Positions 15,241 through 22,830 of a stretch of DNA of 64,000 nucleotides are shown here, one piece after another. Position 1 is the stretch's first letter, and the number at the start of each line of letters is the position of its first letter. The stretch lies in assembly GCF_030580865.1 (NCBI RefSeq), contig NZ_JAUQSY010000014.1:1-64000 (forward strand), read 5' to 3'. The notes beneath the pieces were generated by a model. That model saw nothing but the letters and a program-made list of their open reading frames with translations. It searched no databases and was not told where the DNA came from. The stretch comes from Hymenobacter aranciens. Its GTDB lineage: Bacteria > Bacteroidota > Bacteroidia > Cytophagales > Hymenobacteraceae. Position numbers and translations under genes: made by a program.

Positions 15241-16665
15241 TTAGTTCAGCTTCACCACTAGGATATTGCTGGCCGCCGTGGTGCTCAGGGCCGAGGTGGC
15301 GCTGGCCGAGTTGGCGCTGATGCCCTGAATGCGGAAGGTGTCGCCCGCGTTCAGGTACACGGTCTTGCTGACTTCGCCCCGCGCCTTGATGCCGGCGGGC
15401 GGCGAGGTGCCAACTACCGGATAGATGCCGTAGTAATAGCTGCCCGTGGTGCTGCCGTAGGCCGTGCCGTTCACCTGCACCAGCAGGTTGGGCGATATGG
15501 TGTTGGTGGGGGAGCTGTTGTCGGGGGCCAGCGCGGCGGCTTGAATCAGGTACAGCCCGGCCCCGCCCGCGCCCACGGTGTAGGTGCTGCCGTCCCACGT
15601 GCCCAGCGTGGGGGCGGCCAGCACGTTGTTGAAGGCAATGGTAACGGCCGGATTGCTGCCCGTGTAAGTGGAAGTAGGCAGGTTTTCGCCCGTGCCGCCC
15701 ACCTTGTTGGCCCGCAGCTGCACCGACAGGCCGCTGCTGCCGCTGGCGGCCGTGCTCCACTGGGTGTCGTAGTTGGTGGCGCTGGCCTTGGTCAGGCGCT
15801 GGCCCGCCGTGCCGCCGGTGGCCACGCTGGGGCCGGTATCGCCCTTGGCCCCGGCCGTGCCGGCGGTGCCGGCCGCGCCGGGGTCGCCTTTGTCGCCTTT
15901 GGCCCCGGTGGTGCCGGTCGTGCCGGCGGTGCCGGTCGTGCCCTTGTCGCCCTTGGCCCCGGTGGTGCCGGCTGCGCCGCTGCACACGTAGCTGGTGGCC
16001 GTTACCTCGCCGGCGCTGAGGGTGCCGTCGCCGTTCAGGTCGCGGCCGCTGTCCACGCGGGTGCCGCCGGTGGCGCAGTTCGCGCCCGCCGCTTCGGCCG
16101 TGGTGCGCACGAGGGCGGTGGCCCCGTCGGGGCCTGCCGCGCCCGCGCTCCCGGCGCTGCCCGTGGTGCCGGCCGCGCCGTTGCACACGTAGCGGGTGCT
16201 GGCGATTTCGGCCGCGTCGAGGCTGCCGTTGTTGTTCGCGTCTTGGCCCGTGTCGATGCGGGTGCCGCCCGTGGCGCAGTTGGTGCCCGCCGCCTCGGCC
16301 GTGGTGCGCACCACGGCGTTGCGGCCCGCCGTACCCGCCGCGCCGGGGCTGCTGAGGGCGGCCCACGCCGTGCCGTTGTAGAAGTAGAAGCCGGGGGTGC
16401 TGCCGTCGGTTTGGTACACGAGCAGGCCGGTAGCGGGCGCGGCGATGGCCGCGCGCTGGGCAGCGCTCAGGCGCGGGGTGAGCACGCCTTGGGTGGTGCT
16501 GCTCACGTCGAGCACAGCCGAGGGGTGCGGGGTGGTGGTGCCCATGCCCACGTTGGTTTGGGCGTGGGCGGCGGTGGCGGCTAGCAGCAGCGCGGGCAGC
16601 AGCCAGCGGCGTAGCGGGGCAAGTCCCGGAACAGATTTCATCGAGTAAGACATGGCAGTGTGCAT
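15241..16665 (-). CDS. Collagen-like protein with EF-hand modules and C1q/TNF-like C-terminus (copy 2)
   Basis: The 474-residue paralogue has the same order of parts as its neighbours: signal peptide (ATAAHAQ), head segment (VGMGTTTPHPSAVLDVSSTT), two cysteine-containing modules, Gly-X-Y repeats with GAKGDKG, and a beta-rich C-terminus ending NILVVKLN. The EF-hand-type loops read DANNNGSLDAAE and DLNGDGTLSAGE, both fitting D-x-N/D-x-N/D-G-x-L-x-x-x-E. Calcium binding is therefore plausible. Gaps to the genes on either side are 16-17 bases, so all three are surely cotranscribed. In-frame starts at 16653 and 16641 are alternatives. Confidence 0.85.
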   Translation of the reverse strand: MHTAMSYSMKSVPGLAPLRRWLLPALLLAATAAHAQTNVGMGTTTPHPSAVLDVSSTTQGVLTPRLSAAQRAAIAAPATGLLVYQTDGSTPGFYFYNGTAWAALSSPGAAGTAGRNAVVRTTAEAAGTNCATGGTRIDTGQDANNNGSLDAAEIASTRYVCNGAAGTTGSAGSAGAAGPDGATALVRTTAEAAGANCATGGTRVDSGRDLNGDGTLSAGEVTATSYVCSGAAGTTGAKGDKGTTGTAGTTGTTGAKGDKGDPGAAGTAGTAGAKGDTGPSVATGGTAGQRLTKASATNYDTQWSTAASGSSGLSVQLRANKVGGTGENLPTSTYTGSNPAVTIAFNNVLAAPTLGTWDGSTYTVGAGGAGLYLIQAAALAPDNSSPTNTISPNLLVQVNGTAYGSTTGSYYYGIYPVVGTSPPAGIKARGEVSKTVYLNAGDTFRIQGISANSASATSALSTTAASNILVVKLN

Positions 16666-16681
16666 AGTAAAGAAGGGCCCC

Positions 16682-18106
16682 TTAGTTCAGCTTCGTGACC
16701 GTGAGGTAGCTGGCGGCGCTGGGCGTGATGGGGGGCGGCGTGAACGTGACGCTGGTGCCCGTGTCGGTGTTGTTGCACACGGCCCGGACTTTGAAGGTGT
16801 CGCCCTCGTTCAGAAACACCACCTTGTACAGCTCGCCCCGCACGCGGGTGCCGGTGGGGGTGTTTTGGTTGTTGCTGTTGATGAGGGCGCTGTAGTACAC
16901 GCCGCCTGCGGTGCTGCCGTAGGTGGCGTTGTTTACCTCCACCAGCATATTGAAGCCAAGCGAGCGGCCCGTTGGCGTACCAGTAGTATTGGTAGAGTTG
17001 GGAGCCAGCAGCCCTGCCTGAATGAGGTAGGCCCCGGCCCCGCCCGCGCCCACGGTATAGGTGCTGCCATCCCAAGTACCCAGCGTAGGCGTAGTCAGCA
17101 CGTTGTTGAAGGCAATGGTGGTGGGCGTAGTGGCATCCTGTTTGGCCACGGTTTCGCCGGTGCCTCCGGTCTTGTCGGCCCGCAGCTGCACCGAGGTGCT
17201 GGCCGCCACGAGGGTCGTCCACGCGGTGTTGTAGTCGGTGGCATCCACTTTGGCCAGCACTTGGCCGGGGGTGCCGCCGGTGGGCAGGCCGGGGGCAGGG
17301 TCGCCGGTAGTACCCTTCAGGCCCGCCGTGCCGGCCGTGCCGGGGTCGCCGGGGTCGCCTTTGGCGCCTTTGCTGCCCGCCGTGCCGGCCGTGCCGGGGT
17401 CGCCGGGGTCGCCCGTGAGGCCTTTGGCCCCGGCCGCGCCGTTGCACACGTAGCGGGTGCTGGTGATTTCGCTAGCATCAAGGGTGCCGTTGCTGTTCGC
17501 GTCCTGGCCGGCATCGACGCGGGTGCCGCCGGTGGCGCAGTTGGTGCCTGCTGCTTCGGTAGTGGTGCGTACCAGGGCTAGGCGGCCGGCCGTGCCTGCC
17601 GCGCCGGGGCTACCCGCCGTGCCCGCGCTGCCCGCGCTGCCAGCCGCGCCGTTGCACACGTAGCGGGTGGCGGTTACTTCCGAGGCGTCGAGGCTGCCGT
17701 CGCCGTCGGTATCGCGGCCGCTCTCTATTTTGGTGCCGCCGGTGGCGCAGTTCGCGCCCGCCGCTTCGGCGGTGGTGCGTACCAGCGCGCTCTGGCCCGT
17801 TGCGCCCGCGCTGCCGCTGCCGCCCAGGGCGGCCCAGGCCGTGCCGTTGTAGGCGTAGAAGCCGGGCGTGCCGTCGAGCTGATACACCAGCAGGCCGGTG
17901 GCGGGGCTGGCAATGAGGCCGCGCTGGGCCGCGCTCATGCGCGGCACCAGTAGGCCGCGCGTGGTGCTGCTCACGTCGAGCACGGCCGAGGCATCGGGGG
18001 CAGTGGTGCCCAGGCCGAAGTTGTGCGGGGTAGTTTGGGCCTGGGTGGCCGGGGCTGCCGCCAGCAGCAGGCCCAGGGTAGCCAGCGGGAGAACGTGTTT
18101 TTTCAT
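16682..18106 (-). CDS. Collagen-like protein with EF-hand modules and C1q/TNF-like C-terminus (copy 3, first in operon)
   Basis: I choose the ATG at 18106 (474 residues, beginning MKKHVLPLATLG with signal peptide ending ATQAQ) rather than the ATG at 18238, because the operon promoter lies at 18208-18238. Parts follow the same order: head segment, two modules with EF-hand-type loops DTDGDGSLDASE and DANSNGTLDASE, and a collagen-like run with two GDPGDPGTAGTAG-type blocks. The C-terminal beta domain ends SYLTVTKLN. This copy leads the operon. The proteins probably assemble as trimers on or outside the cell; their ligand is unknown. Confidence 0.86.
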   Translation of the reverse strand: MKKHVLPLATLGLLLAAAPATQAQTTPHNFGLGTTAPDASAVLDVSSTTRGLLVPRMSAAQRGLIASPATGLLVYQLDGTPGFYAYNGTAWAALGGSGSAGATGQSALVRTTAEAAGANCATGGTKIESGRDTDGDGSLDASEVTATRYVCNGAAGSAGSAGTAGSPGAAGTAGRLALVRTTTEAAGTNCATGGTRVDAGQDANSNGTLDASEITSTRYVCNGAAGAKGLTGDPGDPGTAGTAGSKGAKGDPGDPGTAGTAGLKGTTGDPAPGLPTGGTPGQVLAKVDATDYNTAWTTLVAASTSVQLRADKTGGTGETVAKQDATTPTTIAFNNVLTTPTLGTWDGSTYTVGAGGAGAYLIQAGLLAPNSTNTTGTPTGRSLGFNMLVEVNNATYGSTAGGVYYSALINSNNQNTPTGTRVRGELYKVVFLNEGDTFKVRAVCNNTDTGTSVTFTPPPITPSAASYLTVTKLN

Positions 18107-18207
18107 GGGGGTGAAAAAGAGCAGGAGTATAAAGTGTATGAGAATAAGCAGGAGGCGATAACACACGAAACGCCCGGCGCAGGCCGGGCGTAAGGCGTTG
18201 AGGGAGG

Positions 18208-18238
18208 CAAAGGTGGCCGGCCGTAGCCGGGTCGGCAA
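18208..18238 (-). promoter_or_regulatory. Promoter of the collagen-like operon
   Basis: TTG (18236-18238, minus strand) is separated by 20 bases from CACCTTTG (18208-18215), one mismatch from the TAnnTTTG consensus. Transcription would start near 18201, leaving a leader of about 95 bases. This decides against the upstream ATG at 18238. Confidence 0.65.
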
Positions 18239-18280
18239 CTGAATTGAGGCTAAAGGCCGCTATTCTTGAGGTCGGGACGC

Positions 18281-18316
18281 AAAAAAGCCGCTTCCCGGTC
18301 AGGAGAAGCGGCTTTT
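18281..18316 (-). terminator. Intrinsic terminator after the 137-residue protein gene
   Basis: On the minus strand AAAAGCCGCTTC and GAAGCGGCTTTTTT form a stem with a T-run. It separates the gene ending at 18337 from the collagen-like operon promoter. Confidence 0.85.
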
Positions 18317-18336
18317 CAGGGTCTTTCGGGCGGCGG

Positions 18337-18750
18337 CTAGGCCGGCAGCGTGGCCCGGTGGGCGTCGATGCCCGCAATGATGGTGGTGAGCGTGGCCACC
18401 TGGGCAGCCACCTGCTCGGCATCGACGGCGGCCAGGAAGCGGGCCAGGCCGCTGCTCTGGCGCTGGCGCTTCACCAGCCGGGTGCGCTGCACCTGCAGGG
18501 CGGCCAGCTCGTCGGTGGTGGTTTCCTGCAGCTCGGCGTCGATGCCGGGGGCGGCCAGCACGGCATTGGCCGAGGCTATTCGGGCCTCGACTTTGGCCAG
18601 CTGGCTGGTGGTGCTGGCCTGGGTGCGGCCGGCGCGCACGTCGGCAATGTCAGCATCTTCGTCGCGGTTGGCGTAGGTGCGGCGCTCAAACTCGACTTCG
18701 GCCTTGGCCAGGTCACATTCTTCGCGGGTCTTGAGGGAGGAGTAGTCCAT
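18337..18750 (-). CDS. Small helical protein of unknown function
   Basis: The 137-residue protein begins MDYSSLKTREECDLAKAEVEFE and is strongly helical throughout, with Ala/Glu/Gln-rich stretches that may form a coiled-coil hairpin. There is no signal peptide or membrane segment, so it is probably cytoplasmic. I do not recognise a family or catalytic motif. It has its own likely promoter upstream (18787-18818) and terminator downstream (18281-18316), so it is a single-gene unit. Confidence 0.7.
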   Translation of the reverse strand: MDYSSLKTREECDLAKAEVEFERRTYANRDEDADIADVRAGRTQASTTSQLAKVEARIASANAVLAAPGIDAELQETTTDELAALQVQRTRLVKRQRQSSGLARFLAAVDAEQVAAQVATLTTIIAGIDAHRATLPA

Positions 18751-18786
18751 CAGGGGTAGTGGAGTTAAGGGGTGATTGATTCACCG

Positions 18787-18818
18787 CAAAGATTGACGTC
18801 GGCACCCGGCCGCCGCAA
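18787..18818 (-). promoter_or_regulatory. Probable promoter of the 137-residue protein gene
   Basis: TTG (18816-18818, minus strand), a 21-base spacer and AATCTTTG (18787-18794). The -7 box differs from consensus at its first base. Confidence 0.5.
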
Positions 18819-18870
18819 TACCCTAAAACCCTGATTTTACAGTCCGTGCCAGCCCGGAGGCAGGAGCGCT

Positions 18871-18938
18871 TGTAGCGCGGACTTTGTAGTCCGCGAGTAG
18901 GAACGTTTCCACTCGCGGACTACAAAGTCCGCGCTACT
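18871..18938. repeat. Palindrome with TAGCGCGGACTTTGTAGTCC arms
   Basis: Arms of about 27 bases (from 18873 and up to 18937) flank a short centre. The right arm overlaps the last codons of the XRE gene ending at 18920, so the element supplies that gene's stop region. It looks like a dispersed REP-like element. Confidence 0.8.
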
Positions 18939-19498
18939 GAATCGGCAATCACCTCAGCCAGGGCGGCGGCCTCGGCCTCCAGGGCGGTGGCGCGGGCGCG
19001 CAGCAGATGGTAGCGGGTGGCGGCCTCCGGGGGCAGCGGGCGGGCTTGGCGCGTAAGCCAGTCGCGCAGCCAGGTGGCGCGTTCGGGGTCGGCGGCGGAC
19101 ACGGCGGCCAGCAGGGCGGGCAGGGCGGTGGCCCAGCGGGCGGCCACCTGGGCCTGCCGGGCCAGGGCCTCGGCCTGCAGGCGCAGGCGGGCGGCCTGCT
19201 GGCGGCACTCGCGGCGGCGCAGGTCGAGGGCGGCCACCTCGGGGGCGGGGGTGGCGGGTGGCAGGGCCACGGGCGGGGCGGCATCCAGGGCAGTACCTTC
19301 GGGGGGCAGGTGGGGCAGCAGCGGCAGCACGGCCTCGCGCACGGGCAGCGTGAAGGCCCGTTCACCGCTTTCGATGCGCCGCACCAGGTCGGGGCTCACG
19401 CCCAGGTAGAGGGCCAGCTCCTGCTGGCGCAGGCCCAGCCAGGCCCGCACGCGGGCCAGCAAGTGCAACGAAGGACGGGCACGACGGGCCATACGCAA
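18920..19498 (-). CDS. XRE-type helix-turn-helix protein with helical C-terminal domain
   Basis: The 192-residue protein has an N-terminal helix-turn-helix at about residues 12-55 (RVRAWLGLRQQELALYLGVSPDLVRRIESGERAFTLP), with the QQELA and RRIESGER pattern of XRE/Cro regulators. The remaining 130 residues are Ala/Arg-rich helices that probably mediate dimerisation. It should bind DNA as a dimer; targets are unknown. A 39-bp-arm inverted repeat rich in TTGTCCG lies immediately upstream of its ATG and is a candidate autoregulatory site. A broken relative lies at 49722-50286. The 3' end overlaps a palindrome. Confidence 0.8.
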   Translation of the reverse strand: MRMARRARPSLHLLARVRAWLGLRQQELALYLGVSPDLVRRIESGERAFTLPVREAVLPLLPHLPPEGTALDAAPPVALPPATPAPEVAALDLRRRECRQQAARLRLQAEALARQAQVAARWATALPALLAAVSAADPERATWLRDWLTRQARPLPPEAATRYHLLRARATALEAEAAALAEVIADSVARTL

Positions 19499-19499
19499 A

Positions 19500-19592
19500 G
19501 TTGTCCGGAATAAGAACGACTGTAAAAATAACGGACAATCCTACTTCCGCAGCTTGTCCGTTATTTTTACAGTCGTTTTTATTCCGGACAAC
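19500..19592. repeat. Large inverted repeat upstream of the XRE gene (candidate operator)
   Basis: The left arm (19500-19538) and right arm (19554-19592) are complementary over about 39 bases with one indel or mismatch around a 15-base centre. Each arm is itself bounded by TTGTCCG and CGGACAA, giving four half-sites. It abuts the XRE ATG at 19498 and lies 34 bases past the stop of the cupin gene. It could be an operator for the XRE protein, a terminator without a T-run, or another dispersed palindrome. Confidence 0.8.
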
Positions 19593-19625
19593 TCTACTTA
19601 CGTGGCAGTGTCGGCAGCCCCGGTG

Positions 19626-20912
19626 CTAGCCCGCCGGCACCGGCCGGGCCAGCCACTCGCGGCGCATCTGCGCCTTGAAGGCCACGAAATCCATGTCCGA
19701 GTCGGGCTCGAACTGGTGCAGGCTTTCGTCGCGGTCGTAGTCGAAGAAGGGGTAGTGCCCGGCGTCGTCCTCGTCGTACTGGTAGCACTGAATGGTGATG
19801 CAGGGCTGCGCCCCCAGCGGCTCGGGGTTGCGCAGGCGGTGAATCTGGTTGAGCAGCGGGCTAATCCAGGTGATGGCCCCCTGCTCAAAGCTGCGCTCGC
19901 CAAAGGCGAAGGCAGCTTCGGGCAGCACGGCGGGCTGCTCTTCCAGCAGCACCGGTGCGGGCCGCAGGTACGGAAACATCGTTACGTGGATACGCCCGTG
20001 TAGCACCCGGATGACGGCATTGGCGCCCGCGTGCTGGTGGATGGCTGAGAAGCACTGCGGCGGCCAGATTTCCATCACGAACGGAATACCCGGCGACTCG
20101 CCCCCGTTGTGCCCCAGCGTGATGCGCAGATACACCTGATGCTGGCGCGGGGCCGTTTTCTGCTTGTCGGCCAGCTTCTCGAAGCACCAGCAGCCGGGCG
20201 TTTCGATGCTGTACTTGATGGCCTGCGACAGCTCCGGGAAGTCGTCGGCGTCGAGCACGAAGTTGGGGCCGGCGATGGTGTCGTAGAGCTGGCGGCAGGC
20301 CGGGGGCAGGGCGGCCTGCGGCAGGTAGCGGTTGCGGGCGATGTCGTCCATCGTCAGCCGCTCGGTGCCGCGCACCTCCAGCGGCACCGTGGTCACGATG
20401 GGGTCGCGCAGCAGGCGCATTTTCTCCACGGCCGGGCCCAGGTGCAGTTGGGTGACTTCGCGGCAGGCTTTGCGCTCCTCTTTGGTCAGCTGGTAGTGCA
20501 GCACCTCGGTTTCGAGCCGGGCTTCGCCGAGGCCGAAGCGCAGCCAGCCGTTGCCGTAGTCGAGGCTCAGCCAGTAGTAGGCGTAGCCGTCTACCACGAG
20601 GCTTTGGGGGCTGGCGGCCACCTCGCGCCCGCCCACCGTGAGGCGGCTGCCGGCGGCATCCAGGTCGAGCCGCGCCAGCTCCTGGCCGGCTTCGGTGCGA
20701 AACGCCACGGCCAGCGGCGTGGGCTCGGCGGCGGCCGGCTGGTCGCGGTGCTTGAAGATGAACGTGCCTTGGCCCTGCACCAACAGCGGCACGGGCGGCG
20801 TGGGGGCCGCGCGCAGGGCTATTTTGCCGGCGCGGGGTGCCTCGGGCGCGGCCGGGGCGGGCGCAAAAATCTGTTGGCGCTGCAGCTTGTGCAGCTTGCT
20901 AAAGGAGGTCAT
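19626..20912 (-). CDS. Cysteine-dioxygenase-like cupin with an extra N-terminal domain
   Basis: I choose the ATG at 20912 (428 residues, beginning MTSFSKLHKLQRQQIF); an earlier ATG at 20963 adds 17 residues. The C-terminal part has the cupin iron site in the style of cysteine dioxygenase: His292 and His294 in AIHQHAG, and His358 in NQIHRLRN, matching the HRVxN motif of that family. The N-terminal part (about 40-150) contains GTFIFKHRD and YYWLSLDYGNGWLRFGLGEARL. It resembles a beta-sandwich carbohydrate-binding domain (farnesoic acid O-methyltransferase-like). Thiol dioxygenation is therefore possible, but the substrate is unknown. It is last in a three-gene cluster with a small membrane peptide and a helical protein. 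Confidence 0.7.
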   Translation of the reverse strand: MTSFSKLHKLQRQQIFAPAPAAPEAPRAGKIALRAAPTPPVPLLVQGQGTFIFKHRDQPAAAEPTPLAVAFRTEAGQELARLDLDAAGSRLTVGGREVAASPQSLVVDGYAYYWLSLDYGNGWLRFGLGEARLETEVLHYQLTKEERKACREVTQLHLGPAVEKMRLLRDPIVTTVPLEVRGTERLTMDDIARNRYLPQAALPPACRQLYDTIAGPNFVLDADDFPELSQAIKYSIETPGCWCFEKLADKQKTAPRQHQVYLRITLGHNGGESPGIPFVMEIWPPQCFSAIHQHAGANAVIRVLHGRIHVTMFPYLRPAPVLLEEQPAVLPEAAFAFGERSFEQGAITWISPLLNQIHRLRNPEPLGAQPCITIQCYQYDEDDAGHYPFFDYDRDESLHQFEPDSDMDFVAFKAQMRREWLARPVPAG

Positions 20913-21015
20913 GCGGGTAACTTTTTGAGAAGGTGAGAAAGAGAAAAGAGCTGAATGACCCAACCCTGGGCCAGACGCGGCAAAGTAAGCACCAAAGCAC
21001 TCATTCTTAGCCCGA

Positions 21016-21120
21016 CTAGGCCAGGGCTAGCAGCAGGGCACTAACGGCCGCCAGCCCGCTGGCGCAGGCCAGCCACAGCCAGCCGCTGCCCGGCTCGGGC
21101 GAAGAGGAAAAGAGTCGCAT
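21016..21120 (-). CDS. 34-residue single-pass membrane peptide
   Basis: A short frame from the ATG at 21120 to the TAG at 21016 encodes 34 residues. It starts MRLFSSSPEPGSG and then has a hydrophobic stretch (WLWLACASGLAAVSALLLAL) to the end. It lies 38 bases after the helical protein and about 100 bases before the cupin gene, in the same direction. The hydrophobic pattern and position suggest a real small membrane protein. Translation is inferred, not shown. Confidence 0.45.
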   Translation of the reverse strand: MRLFSSSPEPGSGWLWLACASGLAAVSALLLALA

Positions 21121-21157
21121 TGCGGAGGAACTGCCAGCTATAAGCTTGAAAGGCTAC

Positions 21158-22399
21158 TCAGGCTCCCACGCTGGTTGCGCGGGCCCGGGCGCTGGTGATG
21201 ACATCCTGCATGAGCTCGCGCACGTTTTCGTCGAAGATGCGGCGCACGTCCTCGATGTGGTTATTGCGGTTCTTCTCAGCCTGTTGCCGGGCTTTTTCCT
21301 CGCTGGCTTTACGGTCGGCCTCCTTGAGGCTGTTGTCGTTGTAGCTCTGCTGGTCGTTCAGCTTCGAGCCCCGGAAAGAATCCTGCTGGTTGCCCGATTC
21401 GAACTCATCCTTCCAGCCCCACCATTTCGATACGGTGGAAGGCACATCCATGCCCGAGCTATGATATACCTCGCTACCAGATTTCAGGTCCGAGATGAAG
21501 TTGCGGCGGGCTTCCCAGAGCGTGCTGAGGTAGTGTTCGCTTTTGCCGGTGTGAAGGTCCACAAACTCGCGCAGCTCGGTGCGCAGGTTCTGGGGGTTGT
21601 AGTCGGGGTCGGTTTTGGCCAGCAGCTCACGCCAGCCCACCAGCTCGGCCATCAGCACGGTGCGCATGCCATACACCAGCGTGTGCAGCAGCACCTTCGA
21701 GCGCACCCGGTAGGTACAGTCCTTGAGCTCGTTGTCTTTGATGCGCTTCACCATCACGGCCGATACTTGTTGCAGCTTGGCCTGCCGCTTCATCAGGCCA
21801 TCGTGCAGCTCCGCCACCCGCACTCTTCCGCCCTCCCGAAAGCTCTTGGCTTGCGGCTGGTAGGTGTCCATCAGCCAGGCCCGGATACCAATCAGGTCGT
21901 TTTCGATGTTGTCGTACTGGATTTCGACCATGAAATCCTTGAGCTCGTCTTTCATCCGGCCCATTTCGGCCCTGGTCGCCGTGTCGTCATCGTCCTGAAA
22001 GATATAGTCGACGGCGCTTTTGAACAGCATTTTGCCTACCTCTTTCGCAAAAAACGCGACGACCGGATTGCCCAGCAGAATCGGCTTGGGACGGTAGTTG
22101 CCGGTGGCCTGCACGGCGGGCTGCAGGCGGCCCTGGCCCAGCTCAAACTCATCAAACACTGCCAGGTACTGGCCGGTGGCCGTGTGGCACTCGGCCACCG
22201 GCGTGCCCGCCCGGTAGCCCCGGAAAGGCTTGCGCAGCACGGCAAAGCGGTAGTCGGTGAGGGGCGCATCGAAGCTGGTGCGCAGGTCTTTGAGGGCGCA
22301 GGCCATGCGGCGGCTGGCCTCGTCGGTGTCGATGGCCGGGGTCGGGTCGAGGTTTTTGGGGTTGAGCCCGGCGGCTTCGGTTGGGTTCAGAATGGTCAT
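21158..22399 (-). CDS. Large helical protein of unknown function
   Basis: I choose the ATG at 22399 (413 residues, beginning MTILNPTEAAG) over the ATG at 22459. Residues about 105-330 are dense amphipathic helices with a hydrophobic stretch NPVVAFFAKEVGKMLFKSAVDYIF. The C-terminal 60 residues are Glu/Lys/Arg-rich and coiled-coil-like (KEADRKASEEKARQQAEKNR). No signal peptide is seen. The helical bundle with one buried hydrophobic pair recalls pore-forming toxin folds, but I cannot assign it to a family. It heads the cluster with the 34-residue peptide and the cupin gene. Confidence 0.65.
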   Translation of the reverse strand: MTILNPTEAAGLNPKNLDPTPAIDTDEASRRMACALKDLRTSFDAPLTDYRFAVLRKPFRGYRAGTPVAECHTATGQYLAVFDEFELGQGRLQPAVQATGNYRPKPILLGNPVVAFFAKEVGKMLFKSAVDYIFQDDDDTATRAEMGRMKDELKDFMVEIQYDNIENDLIGIRAWLMDTYQPQAKSFREGGRVRVAELHDGLMKRQAKLQQVSAVMVKRIKDNELKDCTYRVRSKVLLHTLVYGMRTVLMAELVGWRELLAKTDPDYNPQNLRTELREFVDLHTGKSEHYLSTLWEARRNFISDLKSGSEVYHSSGMDVPSTVSKWWGWKDEFESGNQQDSFRGSKLNDQQSYNDNSLKEADRKASEEKARQQAEKNRNNHIEDVRRIFDENVRELMQDVITSARARATSVGA

Positions 22400-22579
22400 G
22401 CGAGAAAAAATGAGGGTGAGAAAAAAGCCACGACGGCCACCCGGCCGCTGCATCCACAAACCACGCTCTGGCCGGTAGTTTGGGCAAGCCTGTTGAGGAT
22501 GAAGGCCGGTTTTTTTGAGGTCGGCGGCTTAAGGTGGCGGCTTTGAGCACGAAGCCCGGCTTTTCTGAGGCTCGGGAAG

Positions 22580-22611
22580 TTGCTGCCAGGGCGGGGCCGC
22601 CCCTACCTTTG
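22580..22611 (+). promoter_or_regulatory. Promoter for the histidine kinase operon
   Basis: TTG (22580-22582), a 21-base spacer and a perfect TACCTTTG (22604-22611). The transcript would begin near 22618 and have a leader of about 210 bases containing the nested palindromes at 22624-22812. Confidence 0.75.
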
Positions 22612-22623
22612 AAGCTTATTGCT

Positions 22624-22812
22624 TAACTCACGTTGCGAACCAGCCGCAAAGCGGCTACACGTTGGTAGTTTAAACAGGGTTTAGCGACCCCAGAGCCGCA
22701 AAGCGGCGGCACTCACGCTAGAAAAGTGCCGCCGCTTTGCGGCTCTGGGTACGTCAGTCCACAGCCAGCTACCAACGTTTCGCCGCTTTGCGGCTAATCC
22801 GCAACTTGAGTT
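22624..22812. repeat. Nested palindromes with GCCGCAAAGCGGC motifs
   Basis: An inner pair of 24-base perfect arms (22690-22713 and 22725-22748) is flanked by a second, imperfect pair (about 22624-22668 and 22767-22812), which contains CTACACGTTGGTAG on one side and CTACCAACGTTTCG on the other. The whole fills the leader of the kinase gene. It resembles REPIN-type elements inserted around one another. The rest of 22400-22830 shows only the promoter at 22580-22611. Confidence 0.8.
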
Positions 22813-22830
22813 ACTTACTGTATTCCCGTT

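Noticed and set aside
21158..22399. Assignment of the helical protein as a Cry-type delta-endotoxin
   Set aside because: Only the general helical pattern is suggestive; no conserved block of that family could be matched. Left as unknown.
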